64,000 nt of DNA from Candidatus Opimibacter iunctus. Its GTDB lineage: Bacteria; Bacteroidota; Bacteroidia; Chitinophagales; Saprospiraceae. Position numbers and translations under genes: made by a program. Numbering within the stretch: the stretch's first letter is position 1; each line of letters opens with the position of its first letter. This document shows positions 26,184 to 34,763 of this stretch, one piece after another. Where the stretch lies: contig JADJVH010000001.1 of assembly GCA_016716665.1 (NCBI GenBank), forward strand, positions 372,001-436,000. Reading direction: 5' to 3'. The notes beneath the pieces are model-generated. The model saw only the letters and a list, made by a program, of their open reading frames with translations, did not search any database and had not been told where the DNA came from.

Positions 26184-26822
26184 ATGTCAATCAGATTAGG
26201 CGATATCGCGCCAAACTTCCAGGCAGAAACGAATGAAGGCCATATAGATTTCTATGAATTCCTCGGCAATTCATGGGGATTGCTTTTTTCACATCCGGCT
26301 GATTTTACACCGGTCTGTACTACTGAGCTGGGGCAAACATCCAAACTCAAGAATGAATTTGAAAAGCGAAATGTGAAAGTGCTTGCGCTCAGTGTGGATG
26401 GTGCCGCTTCACATAACATCTGGATCAAGGATATCAACGAGACGCAACATACTACTGTCAACTTTCCAATCATTGCGGATGAAGACAAGAAAGTGGCCAT
26501 GCTCTACGATATGATCCATCCAAATGCCACCGAAAAGACAACTGTGCGCAGTGTATTCATCATCGGCCCGGACAAAAAGGTTAAACTCACATTGACCTAC
26601 CCGGCCAGTACCGGCAGAAATTTTACTGAAATCCTGCGGGTGATTGATTCACTTCAACTGACTGCCCATTATAGCGTAGCCACTCCGGCCAATTGGGTAC
26701 AAGGCGAAGATGTGGTCATCATTCCTTCCATACCGGATGCAGATATTCCTGCTAAATTTCCAAAGGGAGCAACCTACATCAAACCTTACCTGAGGATGAC
26801 ACCTCAGCCTGACAAGCAATAA
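26184..26822 (+). CDS. 1-Cys peroxiredoxin (Prx6 type)
   Basis: A 212-residue peroxiredoxin reducing peroxides. The peroxidatic cysteine is in HPADFTPVCTTELGQ (about residue 47), and the arginine in TVRSVFIIGPDKKVK completes the active site. The length and the long C-terminal arm (TYIKPYLRMTPQPDK) fit the Prx6 class. It is followed directly by a strong terminator. Confidence 0.93.
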   Translation: MSIRLGDIAPNFQAETNEGHIDFYEFLGNSWGLLFSHPADFTPVCTTELGQTSKLKNEFEKRNVKVLALSVDGAASHNIWIKDINETQHTTVNFPIIADEDKKVAMLYDMIHPNATEKTTVRSVFIIGPDKKVKLTLTYPASTGRNFTEILRVIDSLQLTAHYSVATPANWVQGEDVVIIPSIPDADIPAKFPKGATYIKPYLRMTPQPDKQ

Positions 26823-26860
26823 TAAAAAAGGGTGACTTCATGGTCACCCTTTTTTATTTT
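26823..26860. terminator. Bidirectional intrinsic terminator
   Basis: GGGTGAC (26830-26836) pairs with GTCACCC (26843-26849), with an A-run before and a T-run after, so it can serve the peroxiredoxin gene and the convergent gene ending at 26893. Confidence 0.9.
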
Positions 26861-26862
26861 TA

Positions 26863-26897
26863 ACTGCAGACTGAGGACTGCTAATTGAAGACTTATA
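26863..26897. repeat. Heptad repeat, ACTGNNN type
   Basis: Five consecutive 7-bp units (ACTGCAG, ACTGAGG, ACTGCTA, ATTGAAG, ACTTATA) run into the stop codon of the minus-strand gene at 26893. Confidence 0.55.
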
Positions 26898-27327
26898 TAT
26901 TCTTCATCATATTGCGATGCAACAAGATGTCTTTTAATTCATGAAGGACTTTATATTCATTTGGCATCACTTTTTTAAATGCCTCCTTGATCGCAAAGTA
27001 GGTTCCCTTTTCAAGTTCAGGCACCACCTTATCAATCTTTGAAGTGACCAGCTTGATATCTTCCTTGATCAGTTTACGGATGGAAGGAATGTCGTGCCAG
27101 TCACCTTCAATTGCGCAGGTGATGCTGGTCGTACCATCAGGGTTTTCGTCAGTCTCGAGGGCTATGAAGCGATCTCCGACTTCAAGATCCTTGACGGGAT
27201 ATTTGGCTATATCAGAAAAAGGGATTCGCCAGTTTTCTTCCTCCAGGCCGGTATTGACCAGGAATATCTCCAGTCCCTTTTCATGAAACCGGTACACCAC
27301 TACCCTCACTGAATCAAATACGTTCAT
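26893..27327 (-). CDS. Conserved-looking protein, possibly Nudix-fold without Nudix box
   Basis: A 144-residue protein. The beginning (SVRVVVYRFHEKGLEIFLVN, then EENWRIPFSDI) resembles the first strands of Nudix hydrolases, but no GX5EX7REUXEEXGU box is present, so hydrolase activity is unlikely. The rest is charged and helical. Function unknown. It is followed on the same strand by no close gene. Confidence 0.6.
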   Translation of the reverse strand: MNVFDSVRVVVYRFHEKGLEIFLVNTGLEEENWRIPFSDIAKYPVKDLEVGDRFIALETDENPDGTTSITCAIEGDWHDIPSIRKLIKEDIKLVTSKIDKVVPELEKGTYFAIKEAFKKVMPNEYKVLHELKDILLHRNMMKNI

Positions 27328-27373
27328 ACGCTGCTGCTCTGTTGAAAGTGCTAAATGTACGTTACGGAAACGG

Positions 27374-28006
27374 TTATTTCTTCTTTTTGTTCGCCAGCAT
27401 CCTTGTGATCAACTCATATAGCCCTAAGGCAAGGAAAATCCGTTCTTCTTCATCACTGAGCTGGGTCATCAGGAAAAAGGCCCGTTGTACTTCAGAATGC
27501 GGACGGTTGGGATTAAAGAGATGCCCTGCTTCTCTGTCCAGTACCATGACGGACATCAGGTCACTGGAATAGGGCTTTACCCTGCCCAATGCACTCCTTG
27601 ATTTCAACCCATGCATGATCCCATCCTGGTCAATAATAGCCACCTGGGTACCGTTGAGAAACACATCTATGTCTCGCTTTTTTATCCTGTAGACCAGCTC
27701 AAATTCCCTGGTCCTGCAATATAACAGCGCTTCACGGGTCCCCTTGACATAATCCATATAGGCAAAGGTGACCATGGGCTCTACGTAGATAGACAATAAG
27801 GATCCGACGAGCATTCTGTCCATGCCCCGCTTATGGGACTTGACTTCCATCTTGAGCGCCATCAACTCCAGTTCTTTTTCCTTCTCCCACGGAATGATCT
27901 GATCAGCGACCGGCTTGGTGAGCTGTCGCATGATCGCCAGATCCTTGTTTATCCTTGTGGTACCGGGGGGTATACCTAGCAATGCCCTGAGAAGGTCCTC
28001 TATCAT
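27374..28006 (-). CDS. Unknown 210-residue protein
   Basis: I do not recognise this protein. It is soluble and helical with a basic end (MLANKKKK). It lies 46 bp upstream of the previous gene on the same strand and 128 bp downstream of the sigma factor gene, so it may be read through from the sigma factor. Confidence 0.6.
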   Translation of the reverse strand: MIEDLLRALLGIPPGTTRINKDLAIMRQLTKPVADQIIPWEKEKELELMALKMEVKSHKRGMDRMLVGSLLSIYVEPMVTFAYMDYVKGTREALLYCRTREFELVYRIKKRDIDVFLNGTQVAIIDQDGIMHGLKSRSALGRVKPYSSDLMSVMVLDREAGHLFNPNRPHSEVQRAFFLMTQLSDEEERIFLALGLYELITRMLANKKKK

Positions 28007-28134
28007 AATTACAGCCGAAAGTTACCGCAATTTTAAAAACAGGGTATGCCCCGCGCCTCAATGAGGGGTTGGAAATAGTTAAATAACCTGAATCAGATGG
28101 ATTCCTGACAAAATGCTACCCCATGAGGTTAATC

Positions 28135-29001
28135 CTACATATAGGATCGCATGCCGGTATTACGCTTCATGGTCTTACGCAATCTACGGATGGCGCGCTC
28201 TTTGATTTGCCTGACTCTTTCACGGGTCAACTCAAGCTGCTCCCCGATCTCATCAAGGGTTAAGGGTTTTTCTCCTTTCAGTCCAAAGTAAAAGGCCAAT
28301 ACCTCTGCCTCCCTGGGCGCTAGGGCACTCAGGCTATACATGATGTCAAGACGTAAGGATTCCTCCATAAGCTTGAGATCCGGCTGCATCTCATCATCGG
28401 TCTCAAGCATATCCAGCAAGGTAAAACTGTCTTCGTCACTGGAGACCGGTGCATCAAAGGAGACATGCCTGTTATTGCCCGGCATATTATTGATCACATC
28501 CCGGATAGAGACATTGAGCAAGTCAGCCAGTTCCTCATGTGTAGGGTCACGTTCAAACTCCTGTACAAACGATACATAAGCTTCGTTGAGCCTGTTATAT
28601 GAAGTCGACTTATTATGGGGCATCCTCACAATCCTGGAATACTCAATGATCGCCTGCAGGATACTCTGCCGGATCCACCAGACTGCATAGGATATAAACT
28701 TGAATCCCTTGGTCTCGTCAAACCGCTTGGCCGCCTTCATCAGGCCCACATTTCCCTCATTGATCAGATCCCCTAGTGAAAGCCCCTGATTCTGGTATTG
28801 CTTGGCCACAGATACCACAAACCTGAGGTTGGCTTCAGTAAGCCGCTCCAGGGCTGCCTGATCCCCGTTTCTGGCGAGTGCTGCCAGCCTGGACTCCTCT
28901 TCAGGCAACAACATTTCTATTTTACCGATATCCTGGAGGTATTTTTCCAGTGCCAGACTCTCTCTGGCTGTGATTCGGTTTGCTATTTTTAGTTGACGCA
29001 T
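28135..29001 (-). CDS. rpoD: Primary RNA polymerase sigma factor
   Basis: A 288-residue sigma-70 protein without the long region 1.1, the short form of primary sigma typical of Bacteroidota. Region 1.2/2.1 begins at about residue 15 ([13 protein letters not shown]), region 2.4 is [19 protein letters not shown], region 3 is [16 protein letters not shown], and region 4.2 is [19 protein letters not shown]. It recognises TTTG/TAnnTTTG promoters, boxes for which occur repeatedly in this window. Confidence 0.93.
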   Translation of the reverse strand: MRQLKIANRITARESLALEKYLQDIGKIEMLLPEEESRLAALARNGDQAALERLTEANLRFVVSVAKQYQNQGLSLGDLINEGNVGLMKAAKRFDETKGFKFISYAVWWIRQSILQAIIEYSRIVRMPHNKSTSYNRLNEAYVSFVQEFERDPTHEELADLLNVSIRDVINNMPGNNRHVSFDAPVSSDEDSFTLLDMLETDDEMQPDLKLMEESLRLDIMYSLSALAPREAEVLAFYFGLKGEKPLTLDEIGEQLELTRERVRQIKERAIRRLRKTMKRNTGMRSYM

Positions 29002-29218
29002 GGCAGTTGCCGGTATTTTAAGGTTTCAGACATAAAAGGTACAACACAGGGTATCAAAAAGTTCATTGTTTTCATTCCTATTTCATTTTATTTGAATATA
29101 TCACCTGCATTCGGGCACAAACCTGACGGCCTGACGTTAGTAGTGTATTGAAGGGGCCCATTTGTACCCAACTAAACGCATTTTTTCGACGTTTGGAGGT
29201 TAATAAATCCAAAATAGC

Positions 29219-29644
29219 ATGAAAAGTTACATTTCATTAACGGTTTCCCTCCTGTTTGTATTGGTATCAGACAGGTGTGATCAGCGATCGGACGTAGGCC
29301 CTGATTGCAATGAAATCCATCTCAATAAAGCCTTTACCGCCAGAATAGGTGAAGACTGGTGTATACCGGAGACCGGATGGAAAATCAGTTTTGGCCCAAT
29401 GATCGGGGATAGCCGCTGCAATGTGGCAGGGATTGAATGCATCTGGGCAGGGAGCTTCGTGATGGCAGCCTCCATTTCAAATGGAGAGATAACCCAGGAC
29501 ACCTTCGAAGCCGTGCATGGCTGGCAGGACACACTATACAGCGGCCCATACAAGATCTATCTCAACAAAGTCATTCCCGAAGTACGGGAATCCATGGATG
29601 CGCTTGACCCTTCAAAGTACTCCTTCGAAATGGTGATTGAATAA
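29219..29644 (+). CDS. Small secreted or lipoprotein of unknown function
   Basis: A 141-residue protein with a hydrophobic leader (YISLTVSLLFVLVSDRC). The Cys at about residue 20 could be lipidated, but VSDRC is a poor lipobox. Four further cysteines may form disulfides. I do not recognise the family. It stands alone on the plus strand. Confidence 0.6.
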   Translation: MKSYISLTVSLLFVLVSDRCDQRSDVGPDCNEIHLNKAFTARIGEDWCIPETGWKISFGPMIGDSRCNVAGIECIWAGSFVMAASISNGEITQDTFEAVHGWQDTLYSGPYKIYLNKVIPEVRESMDALDPSKYSFEMVIE

Positions 29645-29649
29645 GCTTA

Positions 29650-29895
29650 GGGCAGAGTGCAGAGAGCATAGAGCAGCATAGAGCCCTTTTTGTTTATGCC
29701 CGATACCTTTTATTACTTTATTTGAGACTTTAACTTTTCCCTTCTATTTGGTTATTCGATATTGGTTATTCGATATTGACCAAAAGCACAATCTGTCTCC
29801 TGACAGTCTCTATGCACTATGCTCTATGCCCTATGCCGAGCTCCTGACAGTCCCTATGCTCTCTGCCCTATGCTCTCTGCCCCTTGCTCCTTGCC
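29650..29895. repeat. Heptad-periodic intergenic spacer
   Basis: The non-coding gap before the pnp terminator is built largely of 7-bp-period units: GCATAGA-like units near 29660-29685, a 14-bp unit repeated twice near 29753-29780 (GGTTATTCGATATT), and CTATGCT/CTCTGCC alternating near 29852-29880. No gene is visible in it. Confidence 0.65.
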
Positions 29896-29921
29896 AAAAA
29901 AAAGGCTCCCATCAGGGAGCC
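29896..29921 (-). terminator. Intrinsic terminator of pnp
   Basis: On the minus strand GGCTCCC pairs with GGGAGCC around a TGAT loop and is followed by eight T, ending just after the pnp stop codon. Confidence 0.9.
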
Positions 29922-29929
29922 CTTTAAAA

Positions 29930-32269
29930 TTATCTTCTCGGTCCGCGATCACCACCGCCACCACCGCGACGGTCACCACCGCCTCCACGACGATCTCCAC
30001 CTCCGCCGCGACGATCTCCGCCGCCGCCTCTGCGGTCACCACCTCTGTCTCCACGGTCACCAAAATTTGAACGCTCCTGGCGTTCTGGTGGCCCTTCTTC
30101 TCCATAACCATCCTCGTACTCACCTGCTTCGTTTTTCTTACGCTCAGGCTTTGGAAGCAATGATTTGCGTGACATCCGCATCTTGCCGGTCCGTTCTTCA
30201 ACTTCAACCAACTGCACCTTTACCAGGTCACCTTCCTTGAATACATCCTCTACATTGTCGATGCGGGAATATGATATCTCGGAAACATGCAGCAAACCAC
30301 TCTTACCCATGAAATCTACAAACACACCATAAGGCATGATGGTACGGACCACAGCATCAAACACATCCCCAACTTTAGGCACATAAGTGATAGCCATGAT
30401 ACGCTGCCTGGCAGCTTCCAGGGAGTCCTTGTTTGCACTGGCGATATTGACAATGCCCTTATCCCCATCTTCTTCAATATTGATGACCGTACCGGTAGAT
30501 GCCTGGATCTCCTGGATAACTTTTCCTCCAGGGCCGATGACAGCTCCAATCTGGCTTTTCTCAATGATGATTTCAAGGATACGTGGTGCATGAGGCTTGA
30601 GGTCCTCTCTTGGTGCAGGAAGCACTGCTTCCATTTTGTCAAGGATATGCAACCTTCCATCACGGGCCTGTAAGAGTGCCTTTTCAAGCAACTCATAGCT
30701 CAGTCCGTCAACTTTTATATCCATCTGGCATCCAACGATACCAGCACGGGTGCCGGTGATCTTGAAATCCATATCGCCGAGTGCATCTTCATCACCAAGG
30801 ATGTCAGATAACACTGCAGCACGTCCACCTTCACTGATCAGCCCCATGGCGATACCGGATACCGGTGCCTTGATCTGGATACCACCATCCATCAGTGCAA
30901 GAGATCCTGCACAGACAGTAGCCATGGAAGATGAACCATTTGATTCGAGGATATCAGAAACAATCCTCAAGGTATAAGGCTGGGCATCCGGAAATACTTT
31001 CCTCAATGAGCGGGCTGCTAAGTTTGCGTGCCCAACTTCACGACGACCAGGACCTCGCATTGGCTTTACCTCACCTGTAGAAAAGGGCGGGAAATTATAA
31101 TGCAGGATAAATTTCTCATAACGGTAGTCCAATGCATTGTCAAGAAGCTGCTCATCATTCTTTGTACCAAGTGTTAAGCTGGTAAGCGATTGCGTTTCGC
31201 CTCTAGTAAATACTGCAGAGCCGTGCGTCGTAGGCAGGTAATCTACTTCAATCCAGATCGGCCTGACTTCGTTGGTGCTGCGTCCGTCAATCCGCTTTCC
31301 TGTGTCTATGACAAAATTGCGGATCACATCTTTCTTCAGCTTTTCATAATACATGTCAAGCAATGGTGCTTTTTCCTTCATGTACTCTTCCCCTTGCTCC
31401 TCTGTCAGCTTGGCTACCAGTTCTTTCTTGATTGCATCAAACTGTTCCTTACGAACTGATTTGTCAAGCGCACCTTTCGAAATGTCGAGGATCCGCTGAC
31501 GGCTAAACTGATCAATAATCTTCTTGAGGTCATCATCACTCGGCGCTTCAGGAAGTACGCGCTTTTGCGTAGCCTTTACACCTACTTTTTGAGCCAGGTC
31601 CAATTGAGCCTGGCATTGCACTTTTATAGCATCATGTCCGATGCGAATGGCTTCGATCAGATCATGTTCTGAACACTCATTGGCTTCACCTTCCACCATC
31701 ATGATGTCCTTGATCGTGGCCGCGATGATGATATCCATGTCTGCAGTAGCCAAAGCCTCACGGCCCGGGTTGACAACAAACTGGCCATCGATGCGCGCTA
31801 CCCTCACTTCTGAGATCGGGCCGGCCCATGGAATATCAGAAACTGACAATGCAGTCGAAGCAGCAAGTGCTGCCAGGGCATCCGGCATGATATCCTTATC
31901 CGCAGAGATCAGGTTGATGACGATCTGCGTTTCATTCATATATCCGTCCGGGAACAACGGGCGCACGGCACGGTCCACCAGGCGGGAGATGAGGACTTCG
32001 TAATCAGATAGTTTGGATTCCCTGCGGAAGAAATTGCCCGGAACTCGTCCTACGGAAGCAAATTTTTCCTGGTAATCAACGGAAAGTGGAAAGAAAGGCT
32101 GGCCTTCTTTAGCTTCCTTGTTTGAAACCACGGTGGCCAGGAGCATTGTGTCTCCAAGGCGGATCATCGCTGACCCATGCGCCTGTGCGGCAAGCTTCCC
32201 GGTTTCCATGATCACTTCCCTGCCATCAGGCAACCGAAAGGTCTGGGTAATTGGAATCTGAACACCCAT
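29930..32269 (-). CDS. pnp: Polynucleotide phosphorylase with Gly-Arg-rich tail
   Basis: A 779-residue 3'-5' exoribonuclease of the RNA degradosome pathway. Two RNase PH domains come first (FFPLSVDYQEKFASVGRVPG; TGTRAGIVGCQMDIKVDG), then a KH domain (IGAVIGPGGKVIQEIQ, about 570) and an S1 domain (VGDVFDAVVRTIMPYGVFVDF, key part VFDAVVRTIMPYGVFVDF, about 625). The last 60 residues are unusual: about four GDRRGGG units, an RGG-like basic tail likely to bind RNA. rpsO lies upstream on the same strand, the classic rpsO-pnp order. Confidence 0.96.
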   Translation of the reverse strand: MGVQIPITQTFRLPDGREVIMETGKLAAQAHGSAMIRLGDTMLLATVVSNKEAKEGQPFFPLSVDYQEKFASVGRVPGNFFRRESKLSDYEVLISRLVDRAVRPLFPDGYMNETQIVINLISADKDIMPDALAALAASTALSVSDIPWAGPISEVRVARIDGQFVVNPGREALATADMDIIIAATIKDIMMVEGEANECSEHDLIEAIRIGHDAIKVQCQAQLDLAQKVGVKATQKRVLPEAPSDDDLKKIIDQFSRQRILDISKGALDKSVRKEQFDAIKKELVAKLTEEQGEEYMKEKAPLLDMYYEKLKKDVIRNFVIDTGKRIDGRSTNEVRPIWIEVDYLPTTHGSAVFTRGETQSLTSLTLGTKNDEQLLDNALDYRYEKFILHYNFPPFSTGEVKPMRGPGRREVGHANLAARSLRKVFPDAQPYTLRIVSDILESNGSSSMATVCAGSLALMDGGIQIKAPVSGIAMGLISEGGRAAVLSDILGDEDALGDMDFKITGTRAGIVGCQMDIKVDGLSYELLEKALLQARDGRLHILDKMEAVLPAPREDLKPHAPRILEIIIEKSQIGAVIGPGGKVIQEIQASTGTVINIEEDGDKGIVNIASANKDSLEAARQRIMAITYVPKVGDVFDAVVRTIMPYGVFVDFMGKSGLLHVSEISYSRIDNVEDVFKEGDLVKVQLVEVEERTGKMRMSRKSLLPKPERKKNEAGEYEDGYGEEGPPERQERSNFGDRGDRGGDRRGGGGDRRGGGGDRRGGGGDRRGGGGGDRGPRR

Positions 32270-32468
32270 ATAATTTTATTTTAATTTGTTATAATGTGAT
32301 TTATAATGCATTAATAATGCCAGGTGGACATATTTGCAGGAGGATTACAGGTACGCGGAAACGACCGGAACAAACCAGGATCTAAGGCAAAAAACAACCT
32401 TGAATTGAGAATATCTTGATCTCCAGACAATGACAAATGCACCTGACTCTGCAACCAGAGCCTGTACA

Positions 32469-32744
32469 TTATTTTCTGATACCCAACTTTTCGATGATTT
32501 CGCGATATCCCTGGATATCCTTCTTCTGTAGGTAATGCAGCAGGCGCTTGCGCTGACCAACCATGGTCAGTAGGGCGCGCTTACAGGAATTGTCCTTTTG
32601 ATTGGACTGGAGGTGCTTTGACAACTCATTGATTCTGAGGGTCATCAAGGCAACTTGTGATTCAGTAGAACCGGTATTAGATGCGGAACCACCAAATTGA
32701 GTGAAGAGATCGTTCTTCTTTTGTGCTGTTAGATAAATCGGCAT
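32469..32744 (-). CDS. rpsO: Ribosomal protein S15
   Basis: A 91-residue S15 of the 30S subunit (FTQFGGSASNTGSTESQVAL, NELSKHLQSNQKDNSCKRAL, QRKRLLHYLQKKD). The length is standard. pnp follows after 199 bp, which lets S15 and PNPase share transcripts and mRNA-level control. Confidence 0.97.
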   Translation of the reverse strand: MPIYLTAQKKNDLFTQFGGSASNTGSTESQVALMTLRINELSKHLQSNQKDNSCKRALLTMVGQRKRLLHYLQKKDIQGYREIIEKLGIRK

Positions 32745-32798
32745 GTCATTTGACGCTTTAAAAATGACTAAATAATAGTTTTAGAATTTTTCGAGGCG

Positions 32799-32806
32799 CA
32801 AAGATA
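32799..32806 (-). promoter_or_regulatory. TAnnTTTG promoter box for rpsO
   Basis: TATCTTTG on the minus strand, 55 bp upstream of the rpsO start, matches the Bacteroidota -7 element. Confidence 0.55.
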
Positions 32807-32835
32807 TGGTTTTTACCAGGAAATACCCAGCGTTC

Positions 32836-33612
32836 CTACAATTTACTGTTCTCCAGCTTCTTGGCCATGTCCCACAGCACATCCATCTCACCTAATGTCA
32901 TCTCTTTCAACGGCTTAGGGGCATTCTCTTCGATATACTCAAATCTGCGTTTAAATTTTTGGTTGACCCGTTCCAATGAGGTTTCGGGGTCGATCCCCTT
33001 GTATCGGGCGTAATTGATCAATGAAAAAAGGATGTCCCCAAACTCGTCTTCAAGTGCTGCCTTGGAAGCCTTCTGCTCGACGACCTCCTTAAATTCAGCG
33101 ATCTCCTCTTCAACCTTATCCCATACCTGCTGGTCATTCTCCCACTCAAATCCCACCTGCCTCGTTTTGTCCTGCATCCGGAAGGCCTTGATCATCGCAG
33201 GCAACGAATCAGGCACTCCGGAGAGCACCGACTTTTTACCCTCACTCATTTTGATAGATTCCCAGTTACGCTTGACATCCTCTTCCCCATTGACTTTCGT
33301 CTCACCATAAATATGCGGATGCCGCCTGATCAGTTTTTCACAGATCTGCTCGGTAACGGTTCCAATATCAAACTGCCCCTGCTCTCTGCCGATACGCGCA
33401 TAAAACACAATGTGCAACAACAGGTCCCCAAGCTCCTCCCCGATCCCCTTCCAATCCTCCTTGATGATCGCATCCGCCAGCTCATACGTCTCCTCTATCG
33501 TCAGGATGCGCAGGGAATGTATATCCTGCTTCTTATCCCACGGACACTGCTCCCGCAACTCATCCATTATCTTCAGCAATCTGCCAAAGGCCACAAGGCG
33601 CTGATCTTCCAT
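32836..33612 (-). CDS. mazG: Nucleoside triphosphate pyrophosphohydrolase MazG
   Basis: A 258-residue double-domain MazG that hydrolyses NTPs to NMPs and pyrophosphate. Both tandem domains are visible: LREQCPWDKKQDIHSL with EETYELADAI and EELGDLLLHIVFYARI, then the second with EEIAEFKEVV and LEDEFGDILFSLINYARY. The length matches the E. coli-type enzyme. rpsO follows downstream on the same strand. Confidence 0.95.
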   Translation of the reverse strand: MEDQRLVAFGRLLKIMDELREQCPWDKKQDIHSLRILTIEETYELADAIIKEDWKGIGEELGDLLLHIVFYARIGREQGQFDIGTVTEQICEKLIRRHPHIYGETKVNGEEDVKRNWESIKMSEGKKSVLSGVPDSLPAMIKAFRMQDKTRQVGFEWENDQQVWDKVEEEIAEFKEVVEQKASKAALEDEFGDILFSLINYARYKGIDPETSLERVNQKFKRRFEYIEENAPKPLKEMTLGEMDVLWDMAKKLENSKL

Positions 33613-33645
33613 CCTCTACTTTTTATATTGTAAATCTCCTAACCT

Positions 33646-33764
33646 ATCAACGCATCAACTCATCAACCAATCAACCAATCAACCCATCAACCCATCAACC
33701 AATCAACCCATCAACCCATCAACCAATGAACCAATCAACTCATCAACCCATTAACCCATCAACC
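33646..33764. repeat. Octamer tandem repeat, ATCAACCM
   Basis: About fourteen consecutive copies of an 8-bp unit (ATCAACCA or ATCAACCC, with a few variants) fill the gap between mazG and ribA and run up to the ribA stop codon. There are no spacers, so it is not a CRISPR. Confidence 0.9.
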
Positions 33765-34346
33765 CTAATCCAGAAAATGTCCCATGAGATCACGTTTAAC
33801 CCTCAGGTATTCTTCATTATCCTCATTAGGCTGGATCATCAAAGGCAACCTGTCTACAATCTCTATTCCTTCCCTGCTCAGGCCATTGACCTTTTCCGGA
33901 TTGTTGGTGAGGAGTCTGATCCGGCTTATTCCCAAGTCTTTCAGGATCAGTGTTGCGATGTGATATTCCCTGCCGTCAGTTTCAAATCCCAGTTGATGAT
34001 TTGCATCAATCGTATTAAAACCCTCATCCTGCAGGTTATAGGCCTTGAGTTTATTGATCAGCCCTATTCCCCTCCCCTCCTGGCGAAGGTAGATAAGTAC
34101 CCCCTTCTCTCTTGAAATCACCCCAAAACTCTTGTGCAGCTGAGATCCGCAATCACACCGTTGAGAACCCAGTACATCACCGGTAAAACATTCAGAGTGA
34201 ACTCTCACTGTCACTATACCCTTCGTATCCAGTCCGCCCGGATAAATGGCCAGGTGAGGCATTGGCTCACGATCATCGTCAGCGTAGGCGTCGATGTACC
34301 ATAAACCATATGCGGTGGGAATACTCGAATGAACTTGCTTTTGCAT
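33765..34346 (-). CDS. ribA: GTP cyclohydrolase II
   Basis: First enzyme of riboflavin synthesis. Zinc ligands are in GDVLGSQRCDCGSQL; the catalytic region is LIYLRQEGRGIGLINKLKAY; the C-terminal part has NNPEKVNGLSREGIEIV. I choose ATG 34346 (193 residues) rather than an earlier one at 34403, because a TAnnTTTG promoter box lies between them. It is a stand-alone RibA, not fused to RibB. Confidence 0.95.
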   Translation of the reverse strand: MQKQVHSSIPTAYGLWYIDAYADDDREPMPHLAIYPGGLDTKGIVTVRVHSECFTGDVLGSQRCDCGSQLHKSFGVISREKGVLIYLRQEGRGIGLINKLKAYNLQDEGFNTIDANHQLGFETDGREYHIATLILKDLGISRIRLLTNNPEKVNGLSREGIEIVDRLPLMIQPNEDNEEYLRVKRDLMGHFLD

Positions 34347-34369
34347 GTATATATAACAAAGAAGAGCCG

Positions 34370-34377
34370 CAAAGGTA
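34370..34377 (-). promoter_or_regulatory. TAnnTTTG promoter box for ribA
   Basis: TACCTTTG on the minus strand, 24 bp upstream of the chosen ribA start; it rules out the earlier in-frame ATG. Confidence 0.55.
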
Positions 34378-34507
34378 AAGGAAGAAGAAGAGAATTTAAG
34401 CACGACCTACTAATAGGAGACAGGACATAGCCTGTGGGCAGGACCAGCCAGCTTTATATTGCATATATCGACTAGCGTCCCTGTTGCAATAAAGCGGGTG
34501 AAAAAGG

Positions 34508-34591
34508 TTATTTCCTGGAGGTGCCTAATTTGACCAGGAAAACCAATCCACTGGTAATAAAAACGGTAAGGGTGACAAGTAAAATTAACAT
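34508..34591 (-). CDS. Possible 27-residue single-pass membrane peptide
   Basis: A short frame reads MLILLVTLTVFITSGLVFLV and ends KLGTSRK: one hydrophobic segment and a positively charged tail. It lies in the 417-bp gap between ribA and the PIG-L gene. Composition is right for a small membrane protein, but a frame this short can arise by chance and I have no family match. Confidence 0.35.
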   Translation of the reverse strand: MLILLVTLTVFITSGLVFLVKLGTSRK

Positions 34592-34763
34592 AGTTGTTGT
34601 CGAATGATCTTTTCGTTAACCGCGGCTAAGGTGAGGAATTTTTATATCTTATTATACCCTTTCTACGAAATTTTATTTCTTTCCATTTGACGGCTGGTGC
34701 ACAATGGGTAAAGCATTTACTAGGTTTGTTATATGTAGCTTTATCCAAAATTTCGATTTAAAA

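Noticed and set aside
26893..27327. Nudix hydrolase assignment
   Set aside because: The Nudix box is missing; only the initial strands resemble the fold.
33646..33764. Possible CRISPR array
   Set aside because: Eight-bp units in direct tandem with no spacers and no cas genes.
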